Assembly: GCA_964019055.1 (NCBI GenBank)
Contig: OZ025207.1
Location: 1,219,001-1,283,000, forward strand
Source: Anthopleura xanthogrammica
Lineage: Eukaryota; Cnidaria; Anthozoa; Actiniaria; Actiniidae
Length of the DNA: 64,000 nucleotides
Direction of reading: 5' to 3'
The notes under the pieces are model-generated. The model did not search any database. It was not told where the DNA came from and worked only from the letters and a program-made list of their open reading frames with translations. The translations under genes and the position numbers were made by a program. Positions 22,733-32,924 of the stretch are shown here, one piece after another. The first letter of the stretch is position 1; each line of letters begins with the position of its first letter.

Positions 22733-23125
22733 GATGTGGATGGCATGGGTGGGGTAGTGGTCTACCGCTTGCCTCTAATCCCCTTGGACAAGATCATATG
22801 TGAGTTGAGTTTGTTTGATGTGTTGTTCTCTCCCTTGACAAGAGGGTTTTTCTCCAGGTTCTCTGGTTTTCCTCCCTCCATAAAAATCAACATGTGAGTT
22901 GAGTGTTGTGTGTTATAAATATAGAATGTAAAGGTAGTCTGTATATTTCTTTGTAATTTTAACAGGGTTTGAATGCTCCTAACATTGTTTCTATAAAGTC
23001 TAACACCCTGAAACTTGATCAGTAAGCTTGTTATATGTTGCCCTTTCCTGTGATGGGGTATTTTTTTCTGGAACCTTAATAAAAATAGATTCTAAAACTC
23101 GGACCCAGTTCGATGCTCATTTTGT
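22733..23125 (+). mobile_element. tRNA-derived SINE with long 3' tail, copy 4
   Basis: A-box-like gggtggggtagtggtctacc is followed by atcatatgtgagttgagttt, tgttctctcccttgac, tttttctccaggttctctgg and ttttcctccctcc. The tail from about 22970 (gggtttgaatgctcctaac to gctcattttgttatc) matches the tail of copy 1. It starts immediately after the gypsy remnant. The mirror is at about 38985-39375, and a close relative lies at 63272-63480. Confidence 0.8.
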
Positions 23126-23244
23126 TATCTCCACTTGAAAAATTCCAGCTTCAACAATTTTAAGTGAGTTGGTCTAAAAGTCTAAAATTTTCACTAGGAA
23201 ACAGAACTTTTAAAATCAAAAACCTGGAGAAATGTCAAAAATCA

Positions 23245-23500
23245 TGGAAGCATGGGTGGTGTAGCGGCGACAGTGCTTGCCTCTCACCAAGACAACCCGG
23301 GTTTGAGTCCTGCTAGGCTCAGAGTTATATGTGAGTAGAGTTGTTTGTTGGTTCTCTCCTGTGCTTCTACGGTTTTTCCAGGTTCTCAGGTTTTCCCTCC
23401 CTTCACAAAAACCAACTTCTAAATTTTAATTGGAATGCAGCGGAAGAAGAGCCACTCTGTGGAATCCACTGATAATTCTCATTCATTCATTCAATTGTAA
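23245..23500 (+). mobile_element. tRNA-derived SINE, copy 5
   Basis: The best-preserved tRNA-like head in the window: gcatgggtggtgtagcggcg and B-box gggtttgagtcc. The core is tatgtgagtagagttg, gttggttctctcctgtgctt, tttttccaggttctcagg and ttttccctccc. The end is a short attcattcattca tail. The mirror is at about 38660-38915, minus strand. Confidence 0.85.
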
Positions 23501-23774
23501 CAAAAAAATTTAAACGTTTTCTGAAAACCAAAAATGCCTATTTTTCGAAAGCCAAAAATTAGATTAAATTTGATTTTATATTTGTGCTACAAAATACCCT
23601 TATATGGTAAAGATCAGATCTAATCCATAGATTTCAGTGCTTTCTTTGTTATCAATTGGTCATATGCTATCTTATCACTTATCAATTTTTCACGATAATA
23701 TTTACGCAAGGCATTATGGGAAATCATATGAACATTCGACAGGGAGCATGGCTGTCTTGATGTTTCAAGTGTGT

Positions 23775-23908
23775 AGGACCCCTTGCACTAATTCTCAACC
23801 TTGTGGCCAAAACTATTTAAAGGCAATGCTTTTTCTTGATTGAAATATTTTGCAATGTTAATAGTTTTCATTGTTTTCCCCCAGGTTGGGAATGAGTGCA
23901 AAGGGTCT
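23775..23908. mobile_element. Short MITE, 134 bp
   Basis: Inverted imperfect 28-bp ends: aggaccccttgcactaattc...aacct and aggttgggaatgagtgcaaa...gggtct. The internal cccccag followed by tactGTAAGT looks like splice sites but is explained by the element ends. The mirror is 38242-38377. Confidence 0.6.
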
Positions 23909-24420
23909 ATCAAGTACTGTAAGTTGGTCCTACTGCCGAAATAACAGCTCCAGAGCATTCTCCATAAGCCAATTATCCAATAGAATGCCACAGTAAGTCC
24001 TGGCTATCAATCTATTTCATTAGGAGCTCAACGGATAATCAATGGAACAACGGCTTGTTACTGGACTGACTAATCATGCCTCCTGTAAACTTCTTCCCTC
24101 ATTTGCATAACAACTGACATTGTCAAACCAACCTTCAAATATGGTTTCGATAGGGCTTGCAAAATGTTTAAGTTCAGAAAAAAACACTGAAAAATCTCAA
24201 AAATGCCAAGGATCAAAATATTATGATGAGATGGCGGCCATATTCATGTTCAGTGTATGGGAAAAGGAGAAAAGTGTAAAACCATCAAATAATACTTAAT
24301 ATAATAAGACAAAATACAGTAGCTCAGTCGAGGTCCATACAATGTAGAAAGTCAGAGTTCTTGTTTTGAGCACAAGCAGTGAGCACTTTACAATACAAAT
24401 GGCTCAACCAGCAAAAAACC

Positions 24421-24524
24421 TCACAGCGAAAATCATTGCATCGCAATCTGCTGTTTCAAAACAGGGTTTAGAGGTTTAGAGGTTTAGAAACAGAGGGTCA
24501 CGATGCAATGATTTTTGCTGTGAC
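24421..24524. mobile_element. MITE with CACAGC-type ends, 104 bp
   Basis: tcacagcgaaaatcattgca is inverted as tgcaatgatttttgctgtga. The interior has three gaggttta-like repeats. The mirror element at 37672-37836 keeps the ends but has a longer, mostly unrelated interior. Confidence 0.65.
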
Positions 24525-24760
24525 ATAAAACTAATTACACTAACTTACATTATCAGTCCATGGGTTTTGTCCTGTTCCCTGATGTACTTGTTGTAGGATG
24601 CCAGCAGTTAACAAAGCACCAAAATGAAAAATGCCTCACTGCAAATGAAATAAAAACATAAATTAAAAATGGAATAAGTGAAAATATACATAAATGAATA
24701 GTATTGTATTGGTGGTGGTCCAACTGTACTCCTGATTGAGAAATGGAAAGGTAAACCTGA

Positions 24761-25067
24761 AGGGCCGTAGCTATGATGAGGCAAGCAAGGCATTTGCCTC
24801 GGTAAAATTTCAGATATTATTATTTGTTTAGTTTTCTTTAATTCTTAAAGAATGAAAAAAAATTCTTTTCTCTTTCTTTGCCAGAATGTGCAAAATTGAC
24901 ATTTTAATACAATGAATATGTCGCAAATGCCTCTCAAGATGCTGGAAATCCCATTTCCGAGGGTCTGAATTTCAAAATGTTTCGGGGAAGCATGGCCCCC
25001 AACCCCCTTGTTGCTCCCACCTACAGCAGTCGATTGCCTGTAAACATTTTAGTCTGGCTACGGCCCT
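24761..25067. mobile_element. DNA-element remnant with AGGGCCGTAGC ends
   Basis: agggccgtagc at 24761 and gctacggccct ending at 25067 are an exact inverted pair. The interior carries a ggggaagcatggcccccaac block of a type widespread in animal DNA transposons. The mirror position (about 37231-37434) holds different sequence of about 205 bp between the same flanks. No 8-bp target duplication is visible. Confidence 0.6.
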
Positions 25068-25347
25068 GCAGAGTCAAGCAGGAAGGATTAAAATGGTTCA
25101 TTTTAACAAAGACATCAAGGGGAAAGGAAACTCAAGACAGACGTCAGAGCATAGTACTCAACGCTTGGCTACCATCCCCAGGCAAAAGGACCTTATAACA
25201 AACAATAAGAGGGCTGAGTGTATAACAAAGTCAGTAAAGAAACGGCCTGATGTCAAAAGAACATCTAATAGATCATGCAAAACTAGAGAAAATGAATATT
25301 TCTGTGAGAGGGATGCAAATCAAGTGAAAAATGACAAAATAGCTTAA

Positions 25348-25781
25348 TGTGTAGTTCCAAAAAATTTTCATACCCCACCACAAAGGGGATTTCATTTTTG
25401 ACCCCCACCCTTCCAGAATTTCCTATTTGAAGAAAGATTGATAATCACCCCACTCCTCTGTAATTCCCACGAATACAAGATATATAAACATTTAAATACT
25501 CCCTAGAAGTTAGAAATCCTTTGGTAGTTGCAATTAGTTAAAATAAAATTTAGCTACTTGAATGTCACTGATAAATCCTGGTTTTCACTAGCGGCACAAG
25601 CACAGTTGCAAGCACAAAACACAAAATACCATTTTCTCAACGACACAAGCACAAACGCAAGCACAAGTATTAACATTTTATAATCCTTACGCTTGTGCTT
25701 GTGCTTGTGCTTCCACTTGCGTCGTAGTGAAAACCAGGCTTAAATGTTTGAATTTTTTTGGATATTTTTTGGAACTACACA
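25348..25781. mobile_element. MITE with TGTGTAGTTCCAAAAAAT ends, containing a second MITE
   Basis: The inverted ends are tgtgtagttccaaaaaatt and attttttggaactacaca. At 25577-25738 lies an inner 162-bp element with ends cctggttttcacta and tagtgaaaaccagg and a gcacaa-rich interior that is itself near-palindromic. The mirror (about 36076-36815) contains the same two levels plus a third inserted element. Confidence 0.75.
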
Positions 25782-26434
25782 ATATAAAAAAAAAACAAAT
25801 TCAATTGCTGCTGGAAAATAGTACAAATTCAAGTAGCTAAATAATCCCTACAGTGTAAATATAAAATCAAATAAGCCACATAAATAATACTTTCGCCTAC
25901 TCAGGGCTTGTGTTGACTCAAATAAAGAAATAATGTCCCGTCCCTTTTCAGATGTCTCTCCCTGAAGGGGACACGAAGCTTTACGTTGAGGACAATTTAT
26001 ATTCTTTCAAAGCAATTGGAAGCAGCAAATTCAATCCCATTCAATAGAAAACATAATATTTAATATAATAAAAAGGAAAAATAGCTCAGTCGAGGTCCAT
26101 AAAATATAGAAAAAAGGTCTTGTTTTGCACACGTGAACAGGCGCTGAGCACTGCATAAATTACGAGCTTGCAAATGCCCCAACCGACCAAACAAAACCCG
26201 AAAACAAAAAACTAATAGCTCTAAGGGGAACATATACACCTATTTTAACAAACTAGCTAGTAATATAATACTTTTGATAGGTTTTTACCTTTCAAACAGC
26301 CAAGTTTTGGTCAAATTTCACGCTTTCCCTTCGTCAGCCATGTTTTTTTCTCGCACATATGATGATCGTAAGGCATGATGGGTACCCGTGTACTTGAAGG
26401 ATGGGAAGGGAATCCAAGGAAACAGGATTTTTGG
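25782..26434. other. Non-coding stretch with a repeat shared with about 24300-24420
   Basis: 26083-26200 (agctcagtcgaggtccata, gagcactgcataaatt, acaaaacccgaaaac) resembles 24318-24420. Near 26340, on the minus strand, a short frame starts ATGGCTGACGAAGG and closes after seven codons in both arms. No larger ORF. Confidence 0.45.
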
Positions 26435-27416
26435 ACTCATTTTCTAAAGCATTTTGAAATAATTTAAAGATAAATGAACTAGGTTTTGTGTCGCAACTCA
26501 TAAACTCTGTTCAAAATTTATGTGAGATGAATGATTTATCTCGGTGATTAATGTTGTAGGCACTAAGATGTCGCAATGCCCACTTGAAATAATTTTTTTT
26601 CTCATAGAAAATCTTAATTCTCTTCACCGATTTAATAACAGTTTGTTTTAGAAAAAATGCTTTCCACTATCCTAGACCACTTTTGAACTCTTTCGTTAAA
26701 GAAAACGCGAGCTTTAGTACTTTAGTACTTTAGTACTGTAGATGAATAAATTATCTCTGTGATTGACGTTGAAGCCACTAAAATGTTGCAAAGCTCACGT
26801 CGGATAGATAATGTTTTTTCTCACAGAAAATCTTAATTTCACTCGTTCAATGACAATTAGTTATAGAAAAATGCATTCTAATTTTGTGAACAATTTTTTT
26901 ACTCTTCGTAAAAGAAAACGCAGATTTAGTACTTTTGACTTGCAATTGAAGCTTGTAGGATGAATAAATGATCTCTGTGAGTGACGTTGAAACCACTAAA
27001 ATGTCGTAATGCTAACTTGAGATAAATGAAGTTTTTTCCATTGAAAATCTGAATTCTCTCTTCTTGTTTATAGACAACTAGTTTTACAAAAGTAAATTAG
27101 AATTCGGTTCAACATTCATGTGGATGAATAAATGATCTCTGTGATTGACGTTGAAGCCACTATAATGTTGCAAAGGTCACTTCGGTTAAATAAAAAATTT
27201 TCTGATACAAAATCATAATTTTCTTCACTAGTTTAATGTCAATTTGTTTTACATAAATGCATTCTCATTTTGTGAACCTTTTTTCCTGTTCGTAAAAGGA
27301 AGGTTTAGTACTTTTGACTCGAAGCTTCAAAATTCGTGTGAGATGAATAATATTATCTGTGTTAGTGACGTTGAAGCCACAAAAATGTTGCAAAGCTCAC
27401 TTCATATAAATACATA
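26435..27416 (-). repeat. Array of about 220-bp subrepeats (blocks A and S, inverted copy)
   Basis: Each subrepeat carries, in reverse complement, gcaacattttagtggcttca followed by acgtca, cacagagat and attcatc. It then has a tactaaa/cgcgttttctttaacga part and a gaagagaattaagattttct part. Units are centred near 26565, 26785, 26990, 27165 and 27390. Sequence divergence between units is substantial. It ends the left arm and is inverted at 27461-28300 and 34455-35430. Confidence 0.8.
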
Positions 27417-27460
27417 GCTAATTCTACTAACATTGTCGCTGAAAAACGCCTAAATCCTAT

Positions 27461-28300
27461 CCGAAGTGAGCTTTGCAACATTTTAATGGCTTCAACGTCA
27501 ATCACAGAGATCATTTATTCATCCACATGAATGTTGAACCGAATTCATGAGCTCAATGTCAAAAGTACTAAAACTCGCGTTTTGTTACTCGAAAGATTAT
27601 AGAAATGGTTTAGAGAATTCTAATTTACTTTTGTAAAACTAGTTGTCTATAAACAAGAAGAGAGAATTAAGATTTTCAATGGAAAAAAATTCATTCATCT
27701 CAAGTTAGCATTACGACATTTTAGTGGTTTCAACGTCACTCACAGAGATCATTTATTCATCCTACAAGCTTCAAGTCCAAAGTACTAAATCTGCGTTTTC
27801 TTTTACGAAGAGTAAAAAAAATTGTTCACAAAATTAGAATGCATTTTTCTAAAACTAATTGTCATTAAACTAGTGAAAAAAATTAAGATTTTCTGTGAGA
27901 AAAAAATTATTTATCCGACGTGAGCTTTGCAACATTTTAGCGGCTTCAACGTCAATCAAAGAGATCATTTATTCATCTACAGTACTAAAGTACTAAAAGT
28001 ACTAAAGCTCGCGTTTACTTTAATGAAAGAGAAAAAAAGTGGTCTAGGATAGTGGAAAACATTTTTCTAAAACAAACTGTCATTAAATCGGTGAAGAGAA
28101 TTAAGATTTTCTATGAGAAAAAAGATTATTTCAAGTGGGCATTGCGACATTTTAGTGCCTTCAACGTCAATCACCGAGATAAATCATTCATCTCGTATAA
28201 ATTTTGAACAGAGTTTATGAGCTGCGACGCAAACGCTTTAAATACTAGTTCACTTATTCTTTAAATTATTTCAAAATGCTTTAGAAAACGATACTAAGTC
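27461..28300 (+). repeat. Block A, first plus-strand copy; hairpin partner of 26435-27196
   Basis: From ccgaagtgagctttgcaaca onward this block is the inverse of 26435-27196, leaving only about 265 bp between hairpin arms. It is also a direct repeat of about 34680-35430. It consists of four of the 220-bp subrepeats (near 27468, 27710, 27925 and 28138). Confidence 0.85.
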
Positions 28301-28548
28301 CAGTTCTGTAGTGAGGATAGATAGTACTTTCGATGGTAAAAATATAAGAGAAATCTATTTCTGGAACCGAGAGCCAGTTTTCCGTTCTTAGAGAGACGCC
28401 CTCTTAAATATTGAATGTTCTTTGACAGTTGACTTTAGGGCACAATTTGCCATTAAACCAGGCTAAACCTGTGCAAATGAGTCTGTAGTCAAGATATTTA
28501 CCAAATGAGAATAAAGCATGTATATAAAAATTACTAAATATGAGTTTC

Positions 28549-28636
28549 AGGTCACCCATACGGGTACTAACCCAGCCCAATCGGGCTTGACTTATAGTCT
28601 TGTTCGAACCCCAAGATTTTTCCACTAGGCCACGAG
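28549..28636 (-). mobile_element. tRNA/5S-rRNA-like Pol III promoter region (SINE), U1
   Basis: On the minus strand: cgtggcctagtgga (A-box-like), ggggttcgaaca (B-box-like), then gggctgggttagtacccgta and tgggtgacc. The last part matches the intermediate element and C box of 5S rRNA (the animal consensus has GGCCTGGTTAGTAC then GGATGGGAGACC). Copies are at 31282-31370 (U2) and 33167-33255 (U3). It is not a functional 5S gene, because the 5' half is absent. A composite or 5S-derived SINE is the likeliest reading. Confidence 0.6.
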
Positions 28637-28798
28637 TTCAAAGAATTAGCACAACAATAGCCATAAAAACAATGCGCCAGATAGACTAGATTATTTTCCA
28701 CTTCAAATTAACGTGCGTTGCAAATAGTGCAAGGGATTAGCTGTAGATATGGCCTGGGGGCCGGCTAGTCTCTCCCCTGATGCCTCGGCTAGAACATT

Positions 28799-28908
28799 AT
28801 GCTGTGTAATCCGTACACTGATCCAAGAGCAGAAGGTGTTTCTGCTTCCGCGGATGTCTCTGGAGCATGGCATCGTGGAATTAAATTTTTGAATCTCTGT
28901 CGGCGGAC
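28799..28908 (+). other. Short ORF ending in a splice-donor-like GTGAGT, U1
   Basis: ATG at 28799 opens 36 codons containing DPRAEGVSASADVSGAW and ends at cggcggac|GTGAGT. In U3 the same structure is at 33417-33526, also open; in U2 a stop codon and a changed donor break it. Splicing to the acceptor about 112 bp downstream would give only about 49 codons. A non-coding explanation is equally possible. Confidence 0.2.
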
Positions 28909-29019
28909 GTGAGTTCAAACCCAATCGTGCCTAGATTGTTTTTTCTTGTTTATGGTTTATGTTTTTTCTTTTTTTTCTTCTACTGTTGTTGTTGCTTATT
29001 TGTTTATTTTTTCTTGCAG

Positions 29020-29821
29020 ACGTTCAGCATTATTTTATTGCAAGATCGCATATATTAATGCATGAGTCAATTTAAACCCCGACCCCCACCACCCCGGGAC
29101 AAGGTGGGGATAAGTAGGGGATTTGAGGCCATATTCATTCCCCAGGGGGTCGGGGCTGGATAGCTTTGGTACCTTGTCCGTCCCCAGGGTAGGTGGGGAT
29201 TCGTTATGAGCCTGCAGAAGTTAAGCTAGCGGTAGTTCATCTCAGTGATGGAAAAACATGGCGTCAGCTGAAAAGGTGAGTTCTTTGTGATTGCAAATGA
29301 AAATCCTTTGTCTTTTCATTGAATTGTTGACCATCCAAGCTTGAAACTGTTCAATATATACTGTTTAAGAGCTCATGTTTGCTTTTCTTTCGGAATGAGG
29401 AAAAACAAAGTCTCATGCTTGATGGACCCTGGAAAAACAGTTTCTTCCATTTGTGCATGCATTTTTTCATCTATTAAAAGTTTGCATGCTGTAATTTTTG
29501 AAGTTCTGTCTGCTCTCATTACTTTATATTGATTTTTCGTCCCCAGGTGGTGGGGGTTTTGAAGCTAAAAAAAAGCCCCAGGGTCAGGGAAATTTTCCTC
29601 ATTTGATAGCATGCTTTTTACAAATCCCCACCCTGTTCCGGGGTGGAGTGAGGGGGGGGGGGGGGGTCGGGGTTTACATTGACTCATGCATAAGCATGAC
29701 GTTACAAATGAACTGTCGTTTGGCTCCAATGTACTCATACTCATCGCATAAAAATGACTTAGACACGATAGTAACATGTCAGAGAAGTTTTTACATTAAG
29801 GGTTTCTTACTTGCTCGTTAG
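29020..29821 (+). pseudogene. Terminal-exon-like block, U1, interrupted by a MITE
   Basis: A long polypyrimidine tract and ttcttgcag precede 29020. The frame (TFSIILLQDR...) is broken at 29058 by the inserted element and resumes at 29694 (LQMNCRLAPMYSYSSH), with a nonsense change and other differences, ending at 29821. An AATAAA lies at 30025-30030. U2 and U3 carry the uninterrupted version. No known domain is recognised. Confidence 0.3.
29059..29690. mobile_element. PIF/Harbinger-like MITE, 632 bp, TSD TAA
   Basis: The ends tgcatgagtcaat and attgactcatgca are perfect for 13 bp and continue imperfectly to about 60 bp (aaaccccgaccccc block). TAA flanks both sides (29056-29058 and 29691-29693), and the empty site in U2 and U3 reads tattaagcatg with a single TAA. 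A 3-bp TWA duplication is typical of the PIF/Harbinger superfamily. The element holds no transposase. It contains a G-run of about 16 near 29651-29666 and an exon-like ATG-to-donor segment at 29258-29281. Confidence 0.85.
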
Positions 29822-30409
29822 CGAAGCTATCGATAGCCGGCTAGTTCAGTATTTGTGAACATCCATTTTCAATCAATAGGAATACACTCAAAAGTGTGAT
29901 CACAAGATGTCATGCCTGCAAAACAGTACATCACCGCAGTCCCAGACGTAACAAGGAAGAAAGCTATAATCTAAGTAGTGATTAAGAGAGTGTTTAATAT
30001 TGTTATTTCTGATGTTATATGATAAATAAAGATTTTACACTCAAACGTTCTCCTTCGTATTTGTATAATTAGGTAGAACTTCGTATGTGGCCAGAGCTAG
30101 TTGGCAAAATAGCAGCACAACAAATTCAATCACAATAAAATGCGGTTTATGATAAACTGGAAAGTGAGAGCAGCTAAATATAACACTAAATATGAAATAA
30201 CACTATATAAAACGAAAGAAGATATAGCCTAAATTAGTATTATTATTCTTTTCGGCATGTAAACAAGCTGTGACGTCATAGTGAAATAGGGAAATTGTTG
30301 CTCGAAGCTTCAAGTCAAAAGTACGAAAGTTTCTTTTTCGAAAAAGTAGAGAAATGTTTCAGAATATCAGTGTGCATTTTCTCAAACAAACTGTCATTAA
30401 AATGCCTTT

Positions 30410-30628
30410 TTTTTCGCGTGTGTGGGGGGCTGGTCGATCCGGAGTGGTGGTTGCACAGATTGGTCGCCGTATTCCGATTCGGTGTATACGCTTAATATTT
30501 ATATATATATGTTTTTATCGTTTTATTTATTTTTTTATTATTTGTCTATATTATTTTTATTGTTATATTGTTAAAGCATCGAGACCTAGTTAGATGCTTT
30601 GAAATAAAATTATTATTATTTATTATTA
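30410..30628 (+). mobile_element. 5'-truncated retroelement tail, about 220 bp
   Basis: U2 and U3 read continuously where U1 has this extra segment (between aaaatgccttt and aagtaggct-like sequence). It is G/C-richer at the start and ends gatgctttgaaataaaat followed by attattattatttattatt. Such an ATT-type tail is usual for invertebrate non-LTR retrotransposons and their SINEs. The family was not identified. Confidence 0.55.
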
Positions 30629-31029
30629 AGTAGGCTTTAGGCTTTTTTCAGCGACAACGTTAATTGAATTAGCTATGTATTTATGTGAAGTGAGCTTTGC
30701 AACATTTTAGTGGCTTCAACGTCACTAACACAGATAATATTATTCATCTCACACGAATTTTTGAAGCTTCGAGTCAAAATTACTAAACCTGCGTTTCCTT
30801 TTACGAACAGGAAAAAAATGGTTTACAAAATGAGAATGCATTTATGTAAAACAAATTGACATTAAACTAGTGGCTTTGCAACATTTTAATGGCTTCAACG
30901 TCAATCACCGAGATAAATCATTCATCTCGTATAAATTTTGAACAGAGTTTATGAGCTGCGGCGCAAGCGCTTTAAATACTAGTTCACTTATTCTTTAAAT
31001 TATTTCAAAATGCTTTAGAAAACGATTGT

Positions 31030-32480
31030 AAATCCAGTTCTGTAGTGAGGATAGATAGTACTTTCGATGGTAAAAATATAAGAGAAATCTATTTCTGGAA
31101 CCGAGAGCCAGTGGTCCGTTCTTAGAGAGACGCCCTCTTAAATATTGAATGTTCTTTGACAGTTGACTTTAGGCACAATTTGCCATTAAACCAGGCTAAA
31201 CCTGTGCAAATGAGTCTGTAGTCAAGATATTTACCAAATGAGAATAAAGCATGTATATAAAAATTACTAAATATGAGTTTCAAGTCACCCATACGGGTAC
31301 TAACCCAGCCCAATCAGGTTTGACTTATAGTCATGTTCGAAGCCCAAGATTTTTCCACTAGGCCACGAGTTCAAGGAATTAGCACAACAATAGCCATAAA
31401 AACAATGCGCCAGATAGACTAGATTATTTTCCACTTCAAATTAACGTGCGTTGCAAATAGTGCAAGGGATTAGCTGTAGATATGGCCTGGGGGCCGGCTA
31501 GTCTCTCCCCTGATGCCTCGGCTAGATCATTATGCTGCGTAATCCGTACACCGAACCAAGAGCAGAAGGTGTTTCTGCTTCCGCGGATGTCTCTGGGGCA
31601 TGGCATCGTTGAATTAAAATTTTGAATCTCTGTCGGTGGACGTGAGCCTATATTTTTTTTCTTGTTTTGGGTTTATGTTTTTTCTTTTTTCTCTTCCACT
31701 GTTGTTGTTGCTTATTTGTTTATTTTTTCTTGCAGACGTTCGGCATTATTTTATTGCAAGATCGGCATATATTAAGCATGACGTTACAAATGAACTGTCG
31801 TTTGGCTCCAATGTACTCATACTCATCGCATGAAAATGACTTAGACACGATCGTAACATGTCAGAGAAGGTTTTACATTAAAGGTTTCTTACTTGCTCGT
31901 TAGCGAAGCTATCGATAGCCGGCTAGTTCAGTATTTGTGAACATCCATTTTCAATCAATAGGAATACACTCAAACGTGTGATCACAAGATGTCATGCCTG
32001 CAAAACAGTACATCACCGCAGTCCCAGACGTAACAAGGAAGAATGCTATAATCTAAGTAGTGATTAAGAGAATGTTTAATATTGTTATTTCTGATGTGAT
32101 ATGATAAATAAAGATTTTACACTCAAACGTTCTCCTTCGTATTTAAATAATTAGGTAGAACTTCGTAGGTGGCCAGAGCTAGTGGGCAAAGGAATAGCAG
32201 CACAACAAATTGAATCACAATAAAATGCGGTTTATGATAAGCTGGAAAGTGAGAGCAGCTATATATAACACTAAATATGCCGAACGAAAGAAGATTTAGC
32301 CTAAATTATTATTTTTTCCGGCATGTAAACAAGCTGTGACGTCATAGTGAAATAGGGAAATTGTTGCTCGAAGCTTCAAGTCAAAAGTACGAAAGTTTCT
32401 TTTTCGAAAAAGTAAAGAAATGGTTCAGAATATGAGTGTGCATTTTCTCAAACAAACTGTCATTAAAATGCCTTTAAATA
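31030..32480 (+). repeat. U unit 2
   Basis: This is the shortest uninterrupted U copy. The donor-like ORF is broken here (stop after GAWHR). The Pol-III-like SINE part is at 31282-31370 and AATAAA is at about 32107-32112. Confidence 0.9.
31736..31903 (+). other. Terminal-exon-like ORF, U2
   Basis: It starts right after tttattttttcttgcag and is open for 55 codons to a stop at about 31901-31903. The frame contains LQMNCRLAPMYSYSSHENDL and ends GFLLAR. A polyadenylation signal follows about 205 bp downstream. The frame is kept in U3. No homology recognised, so coding status is uncertain. Confidence 0.3.
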
Positions 32481-32924
32481 GGTTTTAGGCTTTTTTCAGC
32501 GACAACGTTAATTGAATTAGCTATGTATTTATATGAAGTGAGCTTTGCAACATTTTAATGGCTTTAACGTCAATCACAGAGATCATTTATTCATCTACAG
32601 TACTAAAGTACTAAAAGTACTAAAGCTCGCGTTTTCTTTAACGAAAGAGTTCAAAAGTGGTCTAGGATATAGTGGAAAACATTTTTCTAAAACAAACTGT
32701 CATTAAATCGGTGAAGAGAATTAAGATTTTCTATGAGAAAAAAAAGATTATTTCAAGTGGGCATTGCGACATTTTAGTGCCTTCAACGTCAATCACCGAG
32801 ATAAATCATTCATCTTGTATAAATTTTGAACAGGGTTTATGAGCTGCGACGCAAACGCTTTAAATACTAGTTCACTTATTCTTTAAATTATTTCAAAATG
32901 CTTTAGAAAACGATTGTAAGTCCA

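Larger units (their letters stand above)
1..27460. repeat. Left arm of giant inverted repeat (at least 27 kb)
   Basis: The reverse complement of this segment is found at about 34392-62558. Anchor pairs seen directly: base 1 with 62558, 1244 with 61310, 2421 with 60144, 10783 with 51815, 17109 with 45071, 22713 with 39389 and 27460 with 34392. Order is conserved throughout. The arms differ by substitutions and by arm-specific insertions (a foldback element near 36.2 kb, about 405 bp near 49.9 kb, and changes in the minisatellite). The outer end lies beyond the window. It may be a genuine inverted duplication or an assembly join of two haplotypes; the sequence alone does not settle this. Confidence 0.97.
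28300..30631 (+). repeat. U unit 1 (with two extra insertions)
   Basis: It matches U2 (31030-32480) and U3 (32925-34388) in order and at high identity. It starts near aagtccagttctgtagtgag and ends near aaactgtcattaaaatgcct. Only this copy has the 632-bp element at 29059-29690 and the retroelement tail at 30410-30628. Each U contains the minus-strand Pol-III-like SINE, the donor-like ORF, the polypyrimidine/AG block and an AATAAA, in that order. Confidence 0.9.

Noticed and set aside
23245..23320. Functional tRNA gene
   Set aside because: A- and B-box-like sequences are present, but there is no complete cloverleaf and the sequence continues into the SINE core found at all other copies.
23868..23925. 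Small exon between cccccag and GTAAGT
   Set aside because: The acceptor-like and adjacent sequence coincide with the inverted end of a 134-bp MITE, and the exon would be about 40 nt with no partner exons.
26330..26350. ATGGCTGACGAAGG start as a gene
   Set aside because: The frame closes after seven codons in both arms; at most a short upstream ORF or a chance start.
28549..28636. Functional 5S rRNA gene
   Set aside because: Only the region around the intermediate element and C box matches; the 5' half and the 3' end of 5S rRNA are missing.
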